Positions 26,959 to 35,363 are shown, counted from the stretch's first letter. The stretch: DNA of 64,000 nt from Rhodocyclaceae bacterium (GCA_016791115.1 JAEUNL010000061.1:85634-149633), one strand, 5' to 3'. Numbers and translations are program-made. Notes: generated from the sequence alone by a model not told the origin.

Positions 26959-27873
26959 TCAGAAGCTGTTCATGACCACGCCGACTACGGCGGCTGTGGC
27001 GTGGTGTAGGCTATCAGACAGGTCCTGCAGTTCGCCGATGTAGCTTGCATTCTGGCGTGCGACCAGCAGCGCTGCACCGGTGCGCACCGCCACCGTCTGT
27101 GCATCCGCACCGATCTCGGCGGCCGGTGTGTCGACGATGATCACGTCGTAGCGGCTGCCGAGCGAGGCCAGGAGGTTGGAGAACGATGCCCGCGAAAGCA
27201 GTTCCTGCGGATTGGGGGGGGCCGAGCCGGCGGTGATGACGGATAGGTCCATGAGCGCGGGGACACGCTCGACGGCCGAGTCTCCTGCGCGCCCGGTGAT
27301 CATCTGCGAGAGCCCGGCACGATTGGCAAGGCCGAACAGTTGATGCTGGCGCGGATTTCGCAAATCCGCGTCGATCAGCAATGTGCGCTCGCCGAGCTGA
27401 GAGAACACCACGGCGAGATTGGCAGCCAGGTAGCTGCGCCCTTCCTTGCGGCCGGCAGAGACGATCGAGATTGCGCGCCGGTCGACGTCGCCGTTGAACC
27501 AGCGCAGCAACAATTGGCTGCGCAAGGCGCGCAGCGCCTCGACTTGCCGGCTGAACGGCTGATACGCCGCAACCAGTTCTGCGGATACGTTCGACTCGCC
27601 CGGCACGAGATAGGGATAGTCGAACTGCCGTGCCAGCGCGAACTGGATGTCCTGCTCCTTGAGGAGCCCGAGCTTGATCGCGGCTTCGCCGAAGCGCAGA
27701 CCCTCCTCGCGCTGCTTGTGGAGGATGCGTTCTGCATCCTCAGGCGTGAGGCGGCCTGAATCGATCAGGATGGCACCGATCGAACGGTCGTCCGCCGTCG
27801 ATCGCACTTCGGTGCGAACCAGCGACCGGATGGCGGTCGCCTCAGCGGTCATCATCTTTGCATCTCCAGTCAT
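26959..27873 (-). CDS. epsG: EpsG, chain length determinant tyrosine-kinase-like ATPase
   Basis: The product has 304 residues. The N-terminal ~70 residues form a GspE-N-like helical domain (IGAILIDSGRLTPEDAERIL, GEAAIKLGLL). The C-terminal half is a BY-kinase/MinD-type ATPase with Walker A' LLIDADLRNPRQH and Walker B VIIVDTPAAEIGADAQ. The Walker A loop reads SAGRKEGRSYLAANLA, with Arg where Lys is usual; I recall this as the normal EpsG form. No C-terminal tyrosine cluster is present (ends VVMNSF). The ATG shares one base with the epsF stop (TGATG); ATG at 27855 after GGAG is an alternative. Confidence 0.92.
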   Translation of the reverse strand: MTGDAKMMTAEATAIRSLVRTEVRSTADDRSIGAILIDSGRLTPEDAERILHKQREEGLRFGEAAIKLGLLKEQDIQFALARQFDYPYLVPGESNVSAELVAAYQPFSRQVEALRALRSQLLLRWFNGDVDRRAISIVSAGRKEGRSYLAANLAVVFSQLGERTLLIDADLRNPRQHQLFGLANRAGLSQMITGRAGDSAVERVPALMDLSVITAGSAPPNPQELLSRASFSNLLASLGSRYDVIIVDTPAAEIGADAQTVAVRTGAALLVARQNASYIGELQDLSDSLHHATAAVVGVVMNSF

Positions 27874-29300
27874 CAGCGTGGCGCGGGCAGCGCGCGGTCG
27901 GGGTTGAACCGCGGGAAGACCAGGCGCTTCTGCCGTCGTCTGCCCCTGGACTTTCGCGCGTCTGCGGCATCGAGATAACCGATCACGGGCAGCCCGAGCG
28001 CTTCGACGATGTCTTCCGGCGAGCGAACGCGGCGGTTGAGCAGTTCAAGCAGCAGTGCGAGCCCCACGCCGAGCAAAGCGCCCACGAAGATCGATAACAG
28101 CGTGTTCAGCAGCAATTTCGGGCTCGACGGCTCGACCGGCTCGACGGCAGGGTTAAGCACGACGATGTTGGTCTGCTGCGTCTGGCTCTCGAGGTTGGTC
28201 TGCACGAGCCGTTGCGCCGTCATGTCGTAGGCTTTCTGCGCATTCTCCACTTCGCGCTGGAGCACGGTGATCTCGTCGCGCTGCTTCTTGATTTCGAGCA
28301 CCTTCTTTTTCTGTGCGTCGAGCGCGGTGCGAATCTCCGCCTCGCGCTGCACATTGACGCGGGCGTTCGTGCCGACGCCGCCGGCGACCCGCTTGATCTC
28401 GGTTTCGAGCTTCGCGCGCAGGGCCTGGCCCTCCGCAACGGCCCGCAGCACCTGCGGGTGGTTCGGGCCATACTGGGAGCTGAGATCCTTGAGCTTGGCT
28501 TCCTGCCGCGCCACGTCGGCCTTGAGGCTTTGCACGAGGCCGCTCTGCAGCACCTCGGGCAACGTTTCCGTGTTGCCGGCCTGCGCCTGCCTCGAACTGG
28601 TTTCGGCCCGCAATGCCTGCATTGCCACCAACTGGCTGGAAAGTTCTTGCAGGCGGGCGTTCTCGACGTCCAGCCTTTCGTCCGCATTGATGATGCCGTT
28701 CTCGCGCTGAAACTGTGACAGTCGCGTCTGCGCTGCCTCGAGCTGGTCACGCAGGCCCTTGGTCCGCTGATCGAACCAGCCCGCGTATTGCTTGGCGGGA
28801 TCCACACGCAGCTCGACGTTGGTGTCGATGTAGGCTTGTGCGAAGGCGTTCGCAATGACCGCCGCGAACTGCGGCTCGCCCGATTTGTAGGTGATGTTGA
28901 TGACGTTGCTCTCGCGCGAGGGCTTCACGTCGAGCTGCTTGCTCAGCAGGTCGGCGAAATAGGCCTCGATCGAGCCCCTGCCCGCGGTTTCCTCCTGCCA
29001 TTGCTGGCGAGCGCTGGCGTTCTGGTCGATCTTGAGCATCTGCACCACACGGCGTGCGACGCGGTCGCTCTGGATGATGTCGATCTGCGTCGCCATGTAG
29101 CCGGGGGTCATCATTCCGGGCATCAACGCCCCCAGGATGGGGTCCGGAGTTTTCACGTCGACCAGCACCGCCGCGGATGCCGCGTATTTCTTTGGCATCA
29201 CGAGACTCACGCCCACAGCCGTGCCGACGACCACCATGAAGGTCAGCAATATCACCAGCCAGCGCGCGCGGAGGATCAGCAGGAACTGTTGGAAGGTCAC
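27873..29300 (-). CDS. epsF: EpsF, Wzz-like chain length determinant protein
   Basis: This 475-residue inner-membrane protein of the Wzz/GNVR class has a first TM (RARWLVILLTFMVVVGTAVG), a long periplasmic coiled coil (residues ~190-390) and a second TM near residue 425 (LLLNTLLSIFVGALLGVGLA), preceded by a PAVEPVEPSSP proline-rich segment. It sets polymer length with EpsG, which supplies the ATPase. The start is a GTG at 29300, preceded by GAGG; the N-terminus VTFQQFLLILRARW is typical. The gene is 10 bases from epsE. Confidence 0.93.
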   Translation of the reverse strand: MTFQQFLLILRARWLVILLTFMVVVGTAVGVSLVMPKKYAASAAVLVDVKTPDPILGALMPGMMTPGYMATQIDIIQSDRVARRVVQMLKIDQNASARQQWQEETAGRGSIEAYFADLLSKQLDVKPSRESNVINITYKSGEPQFAAVIANAFAQAYIDTNVELRVDPAKQYAGWFDQRTKGLRDQLEAAQTRLSQFQRENGIINADERLDVENARLQELSSQLVAMQALRAETSSRQAQAGNTETLPEVLQSGLVQSLKADVARQEAKLKDLSSQYGPNHPQVLRAVAEGQALRAKLETEIKRVAGGVGTNARVNVQREAEIRTALDAQKKKVLEIKKQRDEITVLQREVENAQKAYDMTAQRLVQTNLESQTQQTNIVVLNPAVEPVEPSSPKLLLNTLLSIFVGALLGVGLALLLELLNRRVRSPEDIVEALGLPVIGYLDAADARKSRGRRRQKRLVFPRFNPDRALPAPR

Positions 29301-29310
29301 GGAACTGGCC

Positions 29311-30120
29311 TCAGAAGATGGATTCTTTGACGAAGATGATGTCGTCGGCCTTGATCGGCGCCGACATTTCGGGCGCCATTTGCTGGACCTTGCCCTTGTC
29401 GTCACGCCGGTGGATCTGGATGCCGCGCTGGGTTCCACGAATGGTGAGGCCGCCGCCCTGCGCCAACGCCTGCATGACGGTCATATCGCGTTCCACGCGG
29501 TAGGCACCGGGGCGCTGCACTTCGCCATAGATGTAGAACATCGGCGCACGATGCACGTAGATGGTATCGCCGCCTGCAATGGGCAAATCCAGTTCGGCCT
29601 TGCCGCCGAGGAAGATGGCGGGCAGGTCGATTTCCTGCCGAAACGGCTTGCCGTTGCGCGTGCCTGCAAGAATGAGATTGTCCGCCCCGGTCGGCGTGAT
29701 GCCGCCAGCGACTGCCAGCATGTCCGTCACCTTGGCATTCGCGACGTCGAGCGGATAGCGTCCCGGCCGATTGACCTGCCCGAGCACCGATACCTGGTTT
29801 CCGCGTATCTGCACCGGGAGGATGTTCACCTGCGGTTGAAGGACAAAACCGCCGTCGCGCAGCAGCTTGGCGATCTTCTTCTCGGCGTCGGATACGGTCA
29901 GCCCGCCCACCGCAACCTGACCGACGAGCGGAAACGAGATCGCGCCGTTTTCGGACACACGCGTTTCAAGCGTCAGGTCGGGGTTCTGGAACACGCTGAT
30001 GCGGATGACGTCTCCGGGGCCGAGAACGAACTCGCTCTTGGCATCGGCAGGTGCAGCGGCGGCGAACCCGATGTTCATCCACAGGATCGCTGCCAACAGG
30101 AAACGGAAGAAAGACTTCAT
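29311..30120 (-). CDS. epsE: EpsE, polysaccharide export (Wza-like) protein
   Basis: This 269-residue secreted protein starts with a signal peptide (ending NIGFAAAA) and no lipobox. The Poly_export domain begins FVLGPGDVIRISVFQNPDL, followed by SLBB-type segments VSVLGQVNRPGRYPLD and FYIYGEVQRPGAYRVE. It probably builds the periplasmic/outer-membrane channel for EPS. It ends 10 bases before the start of epsF and is followed upstream by a 138-base gap to epsD. Confidence 0.95.
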   Translation of the reverse strand: MKSFFRFLLAAILWMNIGFAAAAPADAKSEFVLGPGDVIRISVFQNPDLTLETRVSENGAISFPLVGQVAVGGLTVSDAEKKIAKLLRDGGFVLQPQVNILPVQIRGNQVSVLGQVNRPGRYPLDVANAKVTDMLAVAGGITPTGADNLILAGTRNGKPFRQEIDLPAIFLGGKAELDLPIAGGDTIYVHRAPMFYIYGEVQRPGAYRVERDMTVMQALAQGGGLTIRGTQRGIQIHRRDDKGKVQQMAPEMSAPIKADDIIFVKESIF

Positions 30121-30258
30121 GGTGCAATTCCTCGTAAACGGGGGTGCGCGTCGCTCGCCAACCCCGCAGGGCGGATGTTACCGGCTGTTCGGCGTGTATG
30201 CCCGCGGTCGGCCGGCGGGCGCTCGGGTGTGCGCCACGCGACCGAGCAGCCGAACAGG

Positions 30259-31209
30259 CTACTTGAGCCCCTGAATACCCTTCTCCAGTGCCTTGTCCGT
30301 GGCCTTGCCGCCTGACTCGGGCGGTGCCTGATGTACTGCCGCGGGTTGCGGCTGGGGTGTTTCACCCGAAGACGCAGTGCCTTGGGCGAATTCACCCACG
30401 TACTCGATCTTCGCCTTCTCCTTGAGTTGCCTGATCTCGGCAGCGGCCGTTTCGGCACGTTTCTGATTGGTCAGAAACTGCTCGATGAAGGGCCTGGCGG
30501 ACGCCTCGTCCAGCGGGCGCTGCTGGGATCCGGCTATATGCACAAGCGTCAGTCCGGCAGGAGATGGCAGCACGGCAGTCTGGCCATCCTTGAGTTCGTG
30601 CAGCTTGGGAAGGATCTCCATCGGTAGCTGTTCGGCCGACTTCACCCCGGCGTTGGTGGTGAACTGGATATTGCTGTCCTTGAGGTACTTGACGAGGTCG
30701 GTCATCGATCTGGATTGCTGAACCTGCTCCTGGATCGCCGCGGCCTGCTCCGGCTTGGCCGCGATGACGACCTCCTGCAGGTTATAGACGCGACGCTGGC
30801 TGAAGAGAGCCGGATTGCGCTCATAGAAACTCTTGACGGTTGCGTCGTCGGGTTTCGCTGCATTGCCGGCAACCTGTTCAAGGTAGGCCTTGGCAAGAAT
30901 TTCGCGCCGCGAAGCCTCGATGGCTTGCATGACCCGCGGGTCGCGGTCGAGCTTCTTCTCGATTGCCTGCTGGATCAGCAGTTCCTGCTCGATCAGTTTG
31001 TCGAGCACCTGTCGGCTCGCTTGTTTGGCCTGCTCCGGCTTAACGCTGCCCGCTCGCGCGATAACGTTGTTGATTTGGTGAACCGAGATTTCCTCCTTGT
31101 TCACCTTGGCGGCGACCTGGGTTGCCACCTTCTTTTCTTCCGGATTCTTGTTGCCACAGCCGCCGAGCACAAGCAAGGCGCTGAGGACCACGAACGATGA
31201 ACGCAGCAT
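30259..31209 (-). CDS. epsD: EpsD, lipoprotein peptidyl-prolyl isomerase-like
   Basis: This 316-residue lipoprotein has a signal peptide ending in the lipobox LVLGGC (Cys at residue 18). The mature part looks like the EpsD family of parvulin/SurA-type proteins: an N-terminal SurA-like helical region (ISVHQINNVIARAG, LDKLIEQELLIQQAIEKKL), then the PPIase-like core with RVYNLQEVVIA and ILPKLHELKDGQTAVL. A proline-rich C-terminus (QPQPAAVHQAPPE) follows. It probably helps fold or assemble export proteins. The ATG at 31209 gives the lipoprotein signal. Confidence 0.93.
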   Translation of the reverse strand: MLRSSFVVLSALLVLGGCGNKNPEEKKVATQVAAKVNKEEISVHQINNVIARAGSVKPEQAKQASRQVLDKLIEQELLIQQAIEKKLDRDPRVMQAIEASRREILAKAYLEQVAGNAAKPDDATVKSFYERNPALFSQRRVYNLQEVVIAAKPEQAAAIQEQVQQSRSMTDLVKYLKDSNIQFTTNAGVKSAEQLPMEILPKLHELKDGQTAVLPSPAGLTLVHIAGSQQRPLDEASARPFIEQFLTNQKRAETAAAEIRQLKEKAKIEYVGEFAQGTASSGETPQPQPAAVHQAPPESGGKATDKALEKGIQGLK

Positions 31210-31330
31210 TGTCTGACCTGTCGGATTCGATTGAAGCGCCTTCGAAAATGAAGGCACGCGATGTGGAAAATTGAAAGGCAGATTGTATCAACCCACCCTT
31301 GGCTTCCGAGCTTCCGCCACACAATCCCAT

Positions 31331-31346
31331 TGCAAGGACCTTGCCC
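31331..31346 (-). promoter_or_regulatory. Candidate sigma-54 promoter of epsD
   Basis: On the minus strand GGGCAAGGTCCTTGCA has the required GG-N10-GC spacing and a perfect -12 box TTGCA; the -24 box is GGGCAA instead of TGGCAC. The implied start of transcription (~31320) leaves ~110 bases of leader before epsD. An imperfect inverted repeat at 31442-31459 lies ~96 bases further upstream, the same spacing as at the PEP-CTERM gene. Confidence 0.5.
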
Positions 31347-31385
31347 GCGACCAAGGCAAGGCAACGGATTCCACGTGCCTCGAAA

Positions 31386-31412
31386 CAAAAACGGCGGGAA
31401 ACCCCGCCGTTC
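31386..31412 (-). terminator. Rho-independent terminator after the PEP-CTERM gene
   Basis: Read on the minus strand, AACGGCGGGG-TTT-CCCGCCGTT is followed by TTTGTTT. The strong GC stem and T-rich tail, starting ~20 bases after the stop of the PEP-CTERM gene, make a good intrinsic terminator that isolates this gene from epsD. Confidence 0.85.
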
Positions 31413-31431
31413 TTGAAGACAAACCGAAATC

Positions 31432-31944
31432 TCAGACCTGACGTCGCCGCGCCACGACAAACCCCATCATGGCGATGCCGGCTACGATCATCATCCACTC
31501 CGCGGGCTCGGGCACCGGTGCGGCGCTCAGCGTGCCGACATAACCGGCCGCGGCACTGGCAATGCTGCCGGTGAAGACCATGAAGTACTTGCCGGCCTCG
31601 AGAGAGAAGGAATCCGACCACACGCTGCCAGATGCGCTGCCGAAGCTGCCGGAATCATAGACACCGGTGGATGACTTCTTCTGGAAGATCGATACCGACA
31701 GATCATCCAAACCGATCGACGCAATGTTCAGCGTGACCAGGCTCAGCTCGTCGATCTTGAAATTGACGATTTTCGCAAAGCTTTCACCGGCGTCGCCGAG
31801 GAATACTTTGGCGAAAGCCTTGTCGATGTCTTGCAGGCCACCACCGGAGCCGCCATGACCGCTGCTCCCGCCAGCAAAAGCACCACCCGCCAAACCGAAC
31901 GCCAGCAGGATCGGTATTACCAGTCGCATCACCAGTCTTTTCAT
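31432..31944 (-). CDS. PEP-CTERM sorted protein
   Basis: This 170-residue exported protein has a signal peptide (MKRLVMRLVIPILLAFGLAGGAFA), a Gly/Ser-rich start (GGSSGHGGSGGG) and a mainly beta-stranded body with WSDSFSLEAGKYFMVFTG. The C-terminus is a full PEP-CTERM signal: VPEP, a hydrophobic helix (WMMIVAGIAMMGFVVA) and RRRQV. It is the only obvious XrtB substrate in the window. The ATG at 31944 has AAAGGAG upstream. It stands alone between a sigma-54 promoter and a terminator, so it is regulated separately within the cluster. Confidence 0.93.
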   Translation of the reverse strand: MKRLVMRLVIPILLAFGLAGGAFAGGSSGHGGSGGGLQDIDKAFAKVFLGDAGESFAKIVNFKIDELSLVTLNIASIGLDDLSVSIFQKKSSTGVYDSGSFGSASGSVWSDSFSLEAGKYFMVFTGSIASAAAGYVGTLSAAPVPEPAEWMMIVAGIAMMGFVVARRRQV

Positions 31945-32029
31945 GAACCACTCCTTTGTTATCAGTAAATCGATCAGAGCCTGCGGGCGCTGCGGCGTTC
32001 CGGCGCACTCACCCTCGATCACCTTCGTT

Positions 32030-32045
32030 AGCAATTCGTGTGCCA
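32030..32045 (-). promoter_or_regulatory. Sigma-54 (-24/-12) promoter of the PEP-CTERM gene
   Basis: On the minus strand TGGCACACGAATTGCT matches the consensus TGGCAC-N5-TTGCT exactly. The predicted start of transcription is about 32019, leaving a ~75-base leader to the ATG at 31944. An 18-base near-palindrome, GTGTG-C-CATATG-T-CACAC, at 32038-32055 overlaps the -24 box and could be a second control site. Confidence 0.85.
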
Positions 32046-32142
32046 TATGTCACACTCAAACCGGGAGCCAACCGCCTTCGTGGTAAACCAATGATTTCCC
32101 GGCTTGAGGCATTTGGTAGCCGACAATCTGCATGGCCGTGTA

Positions 32143-32160
32143 TGTCGCCGTGATGCGACA
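32143..32160. promoter_or_regulatory. Candidate enhancer (UAS) for a sigma-54 activator
   Basis: TGTCGC-CGTGAT-GCGACA is a perfect 6-6-6 inverted repeat lying ~98 bases upstream of the -24 box of the PEP-CTERM gene, the usual position for binding of an NtrC-type activator. In related bacteria PEP-CTERM genes are activated by RpoN with PrsK/PrsR; that this is a PrsR site is inference, and prsK/prsR are not in the window. Confidence 0.55.
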
Positions 32161-32253
32161 ATCATAGCAAAATTCTGACGCTGTCATGAGCACTTCCGGC
32201 GCATCGGGCCCCAAGACGGGGCGCCCAAAAGGCTCTTCGACTTGCGATCGGCG

Positions 32254-33507
32254 TCAGAACGTGAATTGCGCGGAAACCGACGCGAAGTTGTCGTCGTAAT
32301 CGACGAACTCGCGGGACGACGTGCGTCGCTCGCGCTGGAGAGTAAGGCTGAGTTGCAAGCTGCGCAGTGGAAGATAGGTCGCTGTGATGCTGGCGGTATT
32401 CAGCGTGTCTTTGCGCACAGACAACCCTGACGCGCTGCCTGCGAGTACGCCAAACGGGTCGCCCTCGTAGCGCCGCCGCGCCCAGTCATACTTTGCGGAC
32501 AGACTCACCTTGGCGGTCGGATACCACACCGGGTTCAGGGTGATTCCATCGGTAAGCACGTAAGCGGCGTCGATGTCATCCACGCCACCGATCTCGCGCC
32601 GGACCACGACATTGATGGCAGTCTTGCCTTCGATGGCCCAGTTGTAATTCACGCGCGCCGTCACGCCGGAGAAGTCCCGCTCGGACAACTGGTCGTGCTT
32701 GCGCGACGTATAGCCGAGTCTGCCATACACGCGACTCTGGCCGGTCATTCGCCAGTCGCCGTTGACTTCGGCATCGGTCTGATCGTAGCTGTTGTCGACG
32801 CGACCGAGAACGAGTCCGCTAGCCGGATCGAACGCCACTTCACGGTTCGGATACTTTCCTTGTGTCTGCCGAAGCGTGAGACCGATCAGATTGCCGGTCT
32901 TCGGCTGGAACTTGCCGTTCAGTTCCACGGCATCCGAGTCGAACTCGCTTGATCGGCGCAAATCGGAACTATAGCTGCTATTGACGTGCGCATACCCCAC
33001 CCCAACCGAGTAACTCGGGTGAAACCACCAGTCGGCATTCCCATACAGGCGGTCGTAGGTATTGATATCACGCACTCGACCACGGTCTTGAGGCGTCAGG
33101 TTGCCGAAGTCGATCAGACGACGGCTGCGCTCGTAGCTGAGTGTGCCCTTGAGGTAGTTCCCCAACTGCCAGCCCCAATTCGCATTGGCACGCAAGCCGT
33201 TGTAATCAAGGGCCGAAAATCGTGAGTAACGATTGAAGTTCCAGAGCACATCGGCATGCAGTTTCTGGCGACTGAGCAATTTGTCGAACGTCAGGCCACC
33301 GTAGGTGGTCGATATGAAGTCGCTTCGGCGAGACGAACCGATTGCGACCGTTTCGTCAACCGAATCGGAAAGGCGGAACAGGTTGTCGTCGTAGGTGAGG
33401 GTCTGTCCGACGATGACGTTGAAGGCATCGGCTTCGTCTGCCCAAGCCGTCGGGATGACCATCAGTCCGCCGGCGATGGCCAATGCGAAAGCCCCTCCGA
33501 AGCGCAT
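32254..33507 (-). CDS. epsL: EpsL, outer-membrane beta-barrel protein of the XrtB cluster
   Basis: The precursor is ~417 residues, with a signal peptide (MRFGGAFALAIAGGLMVIPTAWA) followed by a beta-barrel of repeated amphipathic strands with alternating aromatic residues (TLTYDDNLFRL near the start; many Y/W/F). It ends DDNFASVSAQFTF, the C-terminal Phe typical of outer-membrane barrels. It matches XrtB-associated EpsL and may form the outer-membrane exit channel. An ATG at 33519 is an alternative start, but the predicted sigma-54 start of transcription (~33521) would leave it almost leaderless. Confidence 0.88.
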   Translation of the reverse strand: MRFGGAFALAIAGGLMVIPTAWADEADAFNVIVGQTLTYDDNLFRLSDSVDETVAIGSSRRSDFISTTYGGLTFDKLLSRQKLHADVLWNFNRYSRFSALDYNGLRANANWGWQLGNYLKGTLSYERSRRLIDFGNLTPQDRGRVRDINTYDRLYGNADWWFHPSYSVGVGYAHVNSSYSSDLRRSSEFDSDAVELNGKFQPKTGNLIGLTLRQTQGKYPNREVAFDPASGLVLGRVDNSYDQTDAEVNGDWRMTGQSRVYGRLGYTSRKHDQLSERDFSGVTARVNYNWAIEGKTAINVVVRREIGGVDDIDAAYVLTDGITLNPVWYPTAKVSLSAKYDWARRRYEGDPFGVLAGSASGLSVRKDTLNTASITATYLPLRSLQLSLTLQRERRTSSREFVDYDDNFASVSAQFTF

Positions 33508-33531
33508 CACGTTTGTCATGCGAAGGAGTAT

Positions 33532-33547
33532 AGCAAAGACCCTGCCA
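33532..33547 (-). promoter_or_regulatory. Candidate sigma-54 promoter of epsL
   Basis: On the minus strand TGGCAGGGTCTTTGCT shows TGGCA and TTGCT with correct GG-N10-GC spacing; only the sixth base of the -24 box differs. It lies in the gap after the CAAX-like protease gene. A TATACT sits just downstream and could be a sigma-70 -10 box, but no -35 is evident. Confidence 0.6.
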
Positions 33548-33559
33548 GCGAGGCCCGCG

Positions 33560-34231
33560 CTACCAGAACTGCCAGCTTTCCGTGTGCAGAACCCAGGCAG
33601 CAAGAATGAAGTTCGTGATCATGTGAGCCATCACCGGAATCCAAAGATTTCCCGTTCGGCGGTACAGCCATGCGTAGGCAAAGCCGGCGAGCAGTCCGGC
33701 AAACCAGAGTGTGTGTTCCACTGCAAACAGGCACGACGTGAGCCCGATAGCCTTCAAGCTGATTCGTTGCGGTGGTTGCTCGAGAAAACTGGGCCTGTCG
33801 ATCCATCGCGCGAGAAACGATCGCCAGAACAACTCCTCCATGACCGGAACGGTGAGCGAGGCACCGAGCACTCTGACAACTGCCAACGCCCAATCAACTC
33901 TGCCGTCATTGCGCGGATCGAACCCGCCCCCCGTTTCGCCGAGGAGGAACAGCGGGTGATCGAGGGAGACCCAGAGAATGAACACCAAAACTCCGGCTGC
34001 GATTGCAAGCAAGACGTCCCGCCCCCTGATTGCGGCTCTGACGTGAAGCTCCCCGTACTCGCGCCAGAAATAGGCCAGCGCCAAGGCGGTCAGCCCAACC
34101 TGGACCCCATAGAGTGGCCGAAGGTCCGCGCCTGGAAACGCGCTTGCGGCCATCTGCCCCAAAGGCAAGAAGGCAATGTAGATGGCAAACGGCACGATAC
34201 GTGCTGTTGCCGGATGGCGAATCAGATTCAT
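33560..34231 (-). CDS. CAAX prenyl protease-related protein of PEP-CTERM clusters (CPBP family)
   Basis: The protein has 223 residues and about 7 hydrophobic helices. It carries the CPBP glutamic protease motifs: EELFWRSFLARW (EExxxR), LFAVEHTLWFAGLLAG (FxxxH) and PVMAHMITNFILA (HxxxN). A CAAX-protease-like family regularly occurs in exosortase loci, where it may trim or process sorted proteins; the substrate is unknown. All catalytic residues are present. It begins the minus-strand EPS block, ~183 bases from epsA. Confidence 0.9.
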   Translation of the reverse strand: MNLIRHPATARIVPFAIYIAFLPLGQMAASAFPGADLRPLYGVQVGLTALALAYFWREYGELHVRAAIRGRDVLLAIAAGVLVFILWVSLDHPLFLLGETGGGFDPRNDGRVDWALAVVRVLGASLTVPVMEELFWRSFLARWIDRPSFLEQPPQRISLKAIGLTSCLFAVEHTLWFAGLLAGFAYAWLYRRTGNLWIPVMAHMITNFILAAWVLHTESWQFW

Positions 34232-34414
34232 CGGGCAGGCGACGGACGGGGATTCTTCTACCGGACGGACTGAACTATACCCACCCCGGCGCGAATTGCC
34301 GCGCAGACCATCGAATTACTTCGACGCGACAACTGCAAATTTCTGCGAGATGAAGGGTCGCGGCAAGCCGCATCCGCGTCGGTCGAACTTGCCGATGATC
34401 GAGTCGCGACCGGA

Positions 34415-35245
34415 CTACAGGGGAGATCTGACCGCCCTCAGCGAAAACGCAGTAGCGACCGCCTGCGTCCGATTGGCCACGCCAAGCTTACGAAAAATGC
34501 GCTGCAGGTGGCTCTTGACCGTGAACTCACTGATATGGAGGACCAAGCCGATCTCCTGATTGCTCTTGCCTTCCCGAACGCACTCGAGGATTCGAACTTC
34601 ACGCGCCGTAAGCTTGCTTCGCAGATCCAGCCCTGGGTCGAACCCGCCGATCGAACGAGGCGAAGCGTTAGACGCACGAATGCGCTGCGCAGCGAGCTGC
34701 AGATAGAACGCTAACAGCTCGGCATGACACGCCGCTGACCGCAATGCCCCGGAATCGTCATCGATGAACATGAAGATACTGCGGCTGCCGAACAGATTGC
34801 TCACGCCATGCACCAGCGCGGCGCCTTGTGTCGGGGAAATAATGGACCGCAAGAGCGGTGAGGCACGCTCGAGGATGAGGGGCGCATGTCCCTCGCAAGC
34901 CCACAAATCATTGATCACGCAGAGCGAATGCTGCTGCGGTGCGCTCAATTCGTGGACCGGCAGGAGATCGTGCTCTCCGGATTCACACACCTCGGCCAAC
35001 CACGGACCGCCGGCGACGTGCTGGGACCATATCCGGAACGATCTGTGTGGAATCAGGGAGTTTACCGGTCCGCGAATCCATGCAGCGTACTGCTTGGGGG
35101 TGACGACGTCGACCGAAACCTCGCTCACCTGAATCGAATCGAATATGGCTTCGGCAACCGGCACGGGCTCTCGGGAGCCTCGTGTCGAAACCGCCTCGAC
35201 CGATTCGGGGGCAGTTGATCTGGCCGCTCCAGTTGTCAGGGACAT
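34415..35245 (-). CDS. epsA: EpsA, LuxR-type transcriptional regulator
   Basis: The 276-residue regulator has an N-terminal sensing region of unknown ligand (residues ~35-195) and a C-terminal LuxR/NarL helix-turn-helix (LTAREVRILECVREGKSNQ, FTVKSHLQRIFRKLGVANRT). There is no receiver domain. It corresponds to EpsA, the regulator found next to XrtB EPS genes. It is divergent from epsB and probably binds the 217-base region between them, where a perfect palindrome is found at 35364. Confidence 0.9.
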   Translation of the reverse strand: MSLTTGAARSTAPESVEAVSTRGSREPVPVAEAIFDSIQVSEVSVDVVTPKQYAAWIRGPVNSLIPHRSFRIWSQHVAGGPWLAEVCESGEHDLLPVHELSAPQQHSLCVINDLWACEGHAPLILERASPLLRSIISPTQGAALVHGVSNLFGSRSIFMFIDDDSGALRSAACHAELLAFYLQLAAQRIRASNASPRSIGGFDPGLDLRSKLTAREVRILECVREGKSNQEIGLVLHISEFTVKSHLQRIFRKLGVANRTQAVATAFSLRAVRSPL

Positions 35246-35363
35246 GTGGTCAAGGGAGTATCAAATGGAGAATGCCAAGCTTAGAATCGGACCGGTTGCC
35301 AACCACAGGAACGACACGAATCCGAACTTACAGCGCCGTCGCACGAGCCCGACGGCAACGATT

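Noticed and set aside
32196..32240. Terminator after epsL (GGGCGCCCC...GGGGCCC)
   Set aside because: The stem is bulged and there is no T-run on the minus strand, so it was not listed as a terminator.
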